Positions 61,385-64,000 of a stretch of DNA of 64,000 bases are shown here, one piece after another. The number at the start of each line of letters is the position of its first letter. Position 1 is the stretch's first letter. Source of the stretch: Streptomyces sp. CB09001 (GTDB lineage: Bacteria > Actinomycetota > Actinomycetes > Streptomycetales > Streptomycetaceae); contig NZ_CP026730.1 in the NCBI RefSeq assembly GCF_003369795.1, positions 186,001 to 250,000 of the forward strand, read 5' to 3'. The translations under genes were made by a program, and so were the position numbers. The notes under the pieces were generated by a model. That model saw only the letters and a list, made by a program, of their open reading frames with translations, was not told the DNA's origin and did not search any database.

Positions 61385-62050
61385 ATGTACGACTCCGAGT
61401 TGGCCGAAGAGGAGGAGCGGCGGAGGAAGCGCGCTCCCTGGGGCGTGATAGCGCTTGTTCTGCTGACCGGTCTCGCGCTCATCCGCAACGGTTCCGGGGA
61501 ATTCGACGAGGGCCCCCCGCAGCCCGCGTCGGCCGCCGCGTCGGACACCCGCGCGGCGACCGGCGACGGCGCCGCGGCCGGCGTGACCCCGCTGCCGTAT
61601 TCGGTGCCCGACCAGGTCTCCATCCCCGCCATCCAGGTCGACGCGCCGGTCATGGGGGTCGGTCTCGACGCGGACGGCTGGGTCGACGCGCCGCCGCCCG
61701 AGGACCCGAACCTGGCCGGCTGGTTCACCGGCGCGGTCTCCCCGGGGGAAAAGGGCACCGCGGTCGTGGTCGGCCATGTCGACAACCAGCAGGGCCCCGC
61801 CGTCTTCTACGGACTCGGGGCCCTGAAAAAGGGAAACAAGGTGGAAGTGCACCGCCAGGACGGAAAGACGGCGGTTTTCGAGATCTACGGCATCGAGGTC
61901 TTCGAGAAGAACAATTTCCCCGGCGACCGGGTCTACGGCTCGAAGGGCAGCCCCGAATTGCGGGTCATCACCTGCGGCGGCGGTTTCACCAAGCAGAACG
62001 GCTACGACGGGAACGTGGTCGCCTTCGCCCGCCTGGTCGAGGTCCGCTGA
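61385..62050 (+). CDS. Class F sortase
   Basis: The product is 221 aa. One N-terminal membrane helix (WGVIALVLLTGLALI, residues 19-33) and a linker precede the sortase barrel from about 75. Catalytic His is in VVVGHVDNQQGPAVFYGLGAL and Cys in LRVITCGGGF (the TxTC-like box). Class F sortases are membrane-bound transpeptidases common in actinomycetes; their substrates are mostly unknown. Two small secreted proteins with sorting-like tails are encoded just upstream, one divergent and one beyond it. Confidence 0.88.
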   Translation: MYDSELAEEEERRRKRAPWGVIALVLLTGLALIRNGSGEFDEGPPQPASAAASDTRAATGDGAAAGVTPLPYSVPDQVSIPAIQVDAPVMGVGLDADGWVDAPPPEDPNLAGWFTGAVSPGEKGTAVVVGHVDNQQGPAVFYGLGALKKGNKVEVHRQDGKTAVFEIYGIEVFEKNNFPGDRVYGSKGSPELRVITCGGGFTKQNGYDGNVVAFARLVEVR

Positions 62051-62081
62051 GCGTGCCCCGGCCGGGCGGGCCCGGCGGCGG

Positions 62082-62921
62082 TCAGACCAGGCGCCGTCGG
62101 GGGACGGTGAGGTGGTAGCCGGAGTCCAGCAGCTCGGGCAGATAGCGCCGCAGGGCGCGGACACTCTGCGAACGGTCGCCCCCGGCGTCGTGCGAGAGCA
62201 CCACGACACCGGGGGCCGCGCCTTCCTCGACCCGGTCGACGATGGTGCCGGTGCCGGGTGTCGTCCAGTCCAGGGTGTCCACGGTCCAGGCGAGCGGCTC
62301 CATGCCGAGTTCCGCGCCGAGCTGGAAGGCGGCCCGGTTCCACGCTCCGTACGGGGCCCGGAACCAGCGGGGCGCCTCCCCGTAGGCCTGCTCGACGACC
62401 TCGCTGGTGCGCTCCATCTCGGAGCGGATACGGCGCCGGGTGAGTTTGGTCAGCAGCGGGTGGGACCAGGTGTGGTTGCCCACCACGTGTCCCTCGTCGG
62501 CCATCCGCGTCAGCAGGTCCCGGTTGTAGTCCGCCATCTCCCCGCACACGAAGAACGTCGCCCGCACGTCGTACTTCGCCAGGGTGTCCAGGATCCGCGG
62601 GGTGTACTCGGGGTGGGGACCGTCGTCGAAGGTGAGCAGCATGGTGCGGCCCCGGCCCGTCATGCGCAGGATCGGCTCGCTGCGCACCGGGGGCCGGCCG
62701 GGCGCGGCGCGCGGTGCGCCGTATCCGGTCAGGGGCTGGAGCCGGTAGGCGGAGGGTTTGAGCGGGCTGCGCTGCACAGGGCCCGGGGCGGGTACGGGGG
62801 CGGGCGGCCGGGACGGTCCGTGTCCCAGGCCCGCCGCGAGTGCGCCGCCGGCGCCGGCCGCGCCCAGGGCCGCGACGCCGGTGAGCAGGGTGCGGCGGGT
62901 GAGCAACTGGTCCTTCTTCAT
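62082..62921 (-). CDS. Polysaccharide deacetylase family protein
   Basis: The product is 279 aa. The N-terminus has a twin-arginine-like signal (TRRTLLTGVAALGAAGAGGALAAG), then a Pro-rich linker and the NodB domain from about residue 88. Its motifs are LTFDDGPHPEY (motif 1), HTWSHPLL (motif 2), RAPYGAWN (motif 3), WTVDTLDW (motif 4) and LSHDAGGDR (motif 5). It removes acetyl groups from chitin-like polymers or peptidoglycan outside the cell. It converges with the sortase gene. Confidence 0.92.
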   Translation of the reverse strand: MKKDQLLTRRTLLTGVAALGAAGAGGALAAGLGHGPSRPPAPVPAPGPVQRSPLKPSAYRLQPLTGYGAPRAAPGRPPVRSEPILRMTGRGRTMLLTFDDGPHPEYTPRILDTLAKYDVRATFFVCGEMADYNRDLLTRMADEGHVVGNHTWSHPLLTKLTRRRIRSEMERTSEVVEQAYGEAPRWFRAPYGAWNRAAFQLGAELGMEPLAWTVDTLDWTTPGTGTIVDRVEEGAAPGVVVLSHDAGGDRSQSVRALRRYLPELLDSGYHLTVPRRRLV

Positions 62922-63031
62922 GACTCATCAGTCGCCCGGTCACGGTGCGCCGCACCTGAGCAACACCGGTGCGGCGGCATGAAACCACCCGCCCGGCGCA
63001 AGATCACCGGGGACTCCGATAGCCTCGCCGC

Positions 63032-63493
63032 GTGACGGAACAGCACTCCCATCAGTTCGAACGCGGCACGGACGGACCGAAGGTCATCGTCGTCGGCGTG
63101 GACGGCTCCGACTCCTCGCTGCGGGCCGCGGCCTACGCCGGGGGGATGGCCAGGCGGCAGGGCGCCCTGCTCGCCGTGGTGTACGTGCAGCCGGTGCTGG
63201 CGGGTGGTGCGGCGCTCGGAGCTTCGGTGGCGGAGACGACCGACGAGATCGCCGAGGGGCTGGTCGCCCAGATCCGGGAGGCGACCGAGCGGGTGAAGGG
63301 GATATTCGACATCCGCTGGGAGTTCCACACGTTCCGCGGCGACCCGTACAGCGGACTGAAGCAGACGGCCGACGAGCTGAAGGCGGACGCGGTGGTGGTC
63401 GGCGCCTCCGAGCAGGCCGGTCACCGGTTCGTCGGCTCGGTCGCGGTGCGGCTGGTGAAGGCGGGGCGCTGGCCGGTGACGGTGGTGCCGTAG
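63032..63493 (+). CDS. Universal stress protein (UspA family)
   Basis: The product is 153 aa. VIVVGVDGSDSSLRAAAYAGGMARRQGALL (residues 18-47) is the N-terminal nucleotide-binding part. The C-terminal half has VVVGASEQAGHRFVGSVAVRLVKAGRWPVTVVP, where the ATP-binding G-2X-G-9X-G(S/T) motif is only loosely kept. A TAGCCT hexamer ends six bases before GTG 63032, so the mRNA may be leaderless. Confidence 0.87.
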   Translation: MTEQHSHQFERGTDGPKVIVVGVDGSDSSLRAAAYAGGMARRQGALLAVVYVQPVLAGGAALGASVAETTDEIAEGLVAQIREATERVKGIFDIRWEFHTFRGDPYSGLKQTADELKADAVVVGASEQAGHRFVGSVAVRLVKAGRWPVTVVP

Positions 63494-63510
63494 CACCGGT
63501 GGGGTCGGTG

Positions 63511-63565
63511 TGTGCGTCTTGGGACCCTTGTGCGTCGTGACTTCCGTCACGGACCTGTGTGCGTC
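63511..63565. repeat. Three TGTGCGTC direct repeats plus a palindrome
   Basis: TGTGCGTC occurs at 63511-63518, 63529-63536 and 63558-63565. Between the second and third lies the palindrome GTGAC-TTCC-GTCAC (63537-63550). All are within 105 bp upstream of the permease start and may be its control region. Confidence 0.5.
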
Positions 63566-63613
63566 ATCATGATCCACCGTCAGCCGTTTGCCGTTCACGA
63601 AGAGGTGAGGCGC

Positions 63614-64000
63614 ATGGCCCGGTTCCGCATGGGTGAGGGTGTTCTCCGCCGCAAACCCATCGAGCATATCGAGGAGACGGAGAGCGGCGGGGGCCTGGTG
63701 CGCTCGCTGGGGCTGTGGCAGCTCACCGCGATCGGTGTCGGCGGCATCATCGGGGCCGGCATCTTCACGCTGGCCGGCACGGTCGCCAACGGCACGGCGG
63801 GGCCCGCGGTCCTGATCTCCTTCCTCATCGCCGGTGTCGCGAGTGCGGCGGCCGCCCTGTCGTACGCCGAGTTCGCCGGGCTGATCCCGAAGGCGGGTTC
63901 CGCCTACACCTACGGCTACGCGGTCCTGGGCGAGCTGGTGGGCTGGTTCATCGGGTGGGACCTGCTCCTGGAGTACACGGCGATCGTGGCGGTGGTCGCG
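63614..64000 (+). CDS. Amino-acid permease, N-terminal part (cut by window edge)
   Basis: The first 129 codons are visible. LGLWQLTAIGVGGIIGAGIFTLAGTVANGTAGPAVLISFLIAGVASAAAALSYAEFAGLIPKAGSAYTYGYAVLGELVGWFIGWDLLLEY is the conserved start of APC-superfamily cationic amino-acid transporters (YfnA/CAT type). At least three membrane helices are present. GGTGAGG precedes the ATG. The gene continues beyond 64000. Confidence 0.9.
   Translation, partial: MARFRMGEGVLRRKPIEHIEETESGGGLVRSLGLWQLTAIGVGGIIGAGIFTLAGTVANGTAGPAVLISFLIAGVASAAAALSYAEFAGLIPKAGSAYTYGYAVLGELVGWFIGWDLLLEYTAIVAVVA

Overview
The window is chromosomal DNA of a Streptomyces-type actinomycete. The sequence is very GC-rich, many genes start with GTG (one with TTG), and the content is typical of the genus: LitR/LitS carotenoid light control, an HrdC-like sigma factor, sigma-R-type promoters, a BTAD/AfsR-type regulator, ergothioneine genes and a gamma-butyrolactone-receptor-like TetR protein. 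I see no rRNA, tRNA, CRISPR array, transposase, integrase or replication origin. From memory, the order from about 10.7 kb onward resembles the S. coelicolor SCO0884-SCO0935 neighbourhood, with the carotenoid/lit locus lying next to it here; this could not be checked.

Region 1 (1-5.7 kb) is the edge of a carotenoid cluster and its light switch. It holds crtY (cut by the window edge), litQ, the B12-type MerR regulator litR, the ECF sigma gene litS, a secreted DUF4397 protein and a small zinc-binding anti-sigma-like protein. A perfect 14-bp inverted repeat lies between litR and litS. Region 2 (6-10.4 kb) has a HAD phosphatase, a GBL-receptor-like TetR protein, a 460-bp gene-free stretch, a pirin, and a TPR gene with a peptide deformylase behind a sigma-R-like promoter. 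Region 3 (10.4-21.5 kb) has a GC-rich repeat block, a disulfide oxidoreductase, a thioredoxin with a sigma-R-like promoter, and several divergent regulator/enzyme pairs with clear palindromes between them. It then has TerC, HrdC, and CBS and PPC proteins.

Region 4 (21.8-34 kb) starts with a BTAD regulator divergent from a haloacetate-dehalogenase-like hydrolase, with a perfect 22-bp tandem repeat between them. It continues with an MFS exporter, an ArsR regulator, a small coiled-coil membrane protein and an MMPL exporter whose reading frame is broken. A PemK-like protein then converges on a PARG-like protein, and a 24-bp duplication spans both ends. Region 5 (34.4-38.9 kb) is the ergothioneine operon egtABCD with overlapping genes. 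Region 6 (38.9-47.3 kb) has an orphan sugar-binding lipoprotein with a DasR-type operator in its promoter, a dodecin, a flavin monooxygenase, a short UvrA, a PRC-barrel stress protein and an ornithine-lipid-like acyltransferase pair.

Region 7 (47.5-56.9 kb) is a second-type succinate dehydrogenase operon sdhCAB with a divergent LysR gene, then a LysR/NmrA pair, then a methyltransferase gene overlapping a PAS-GGDEF-EAL c-di-GMP protein. Region 8 (57-64 kb) is surface and stress related. It has a secreted-repeat lipoprotein, a Pro-rich anchored protein, a DUF4239 membrane protein, and two small secreted proteins with sorting-signal-like tails beside a class F sortase. A polysaccharide deacetylase, a universal stress protein and a truncated amino-acid permease complete it.
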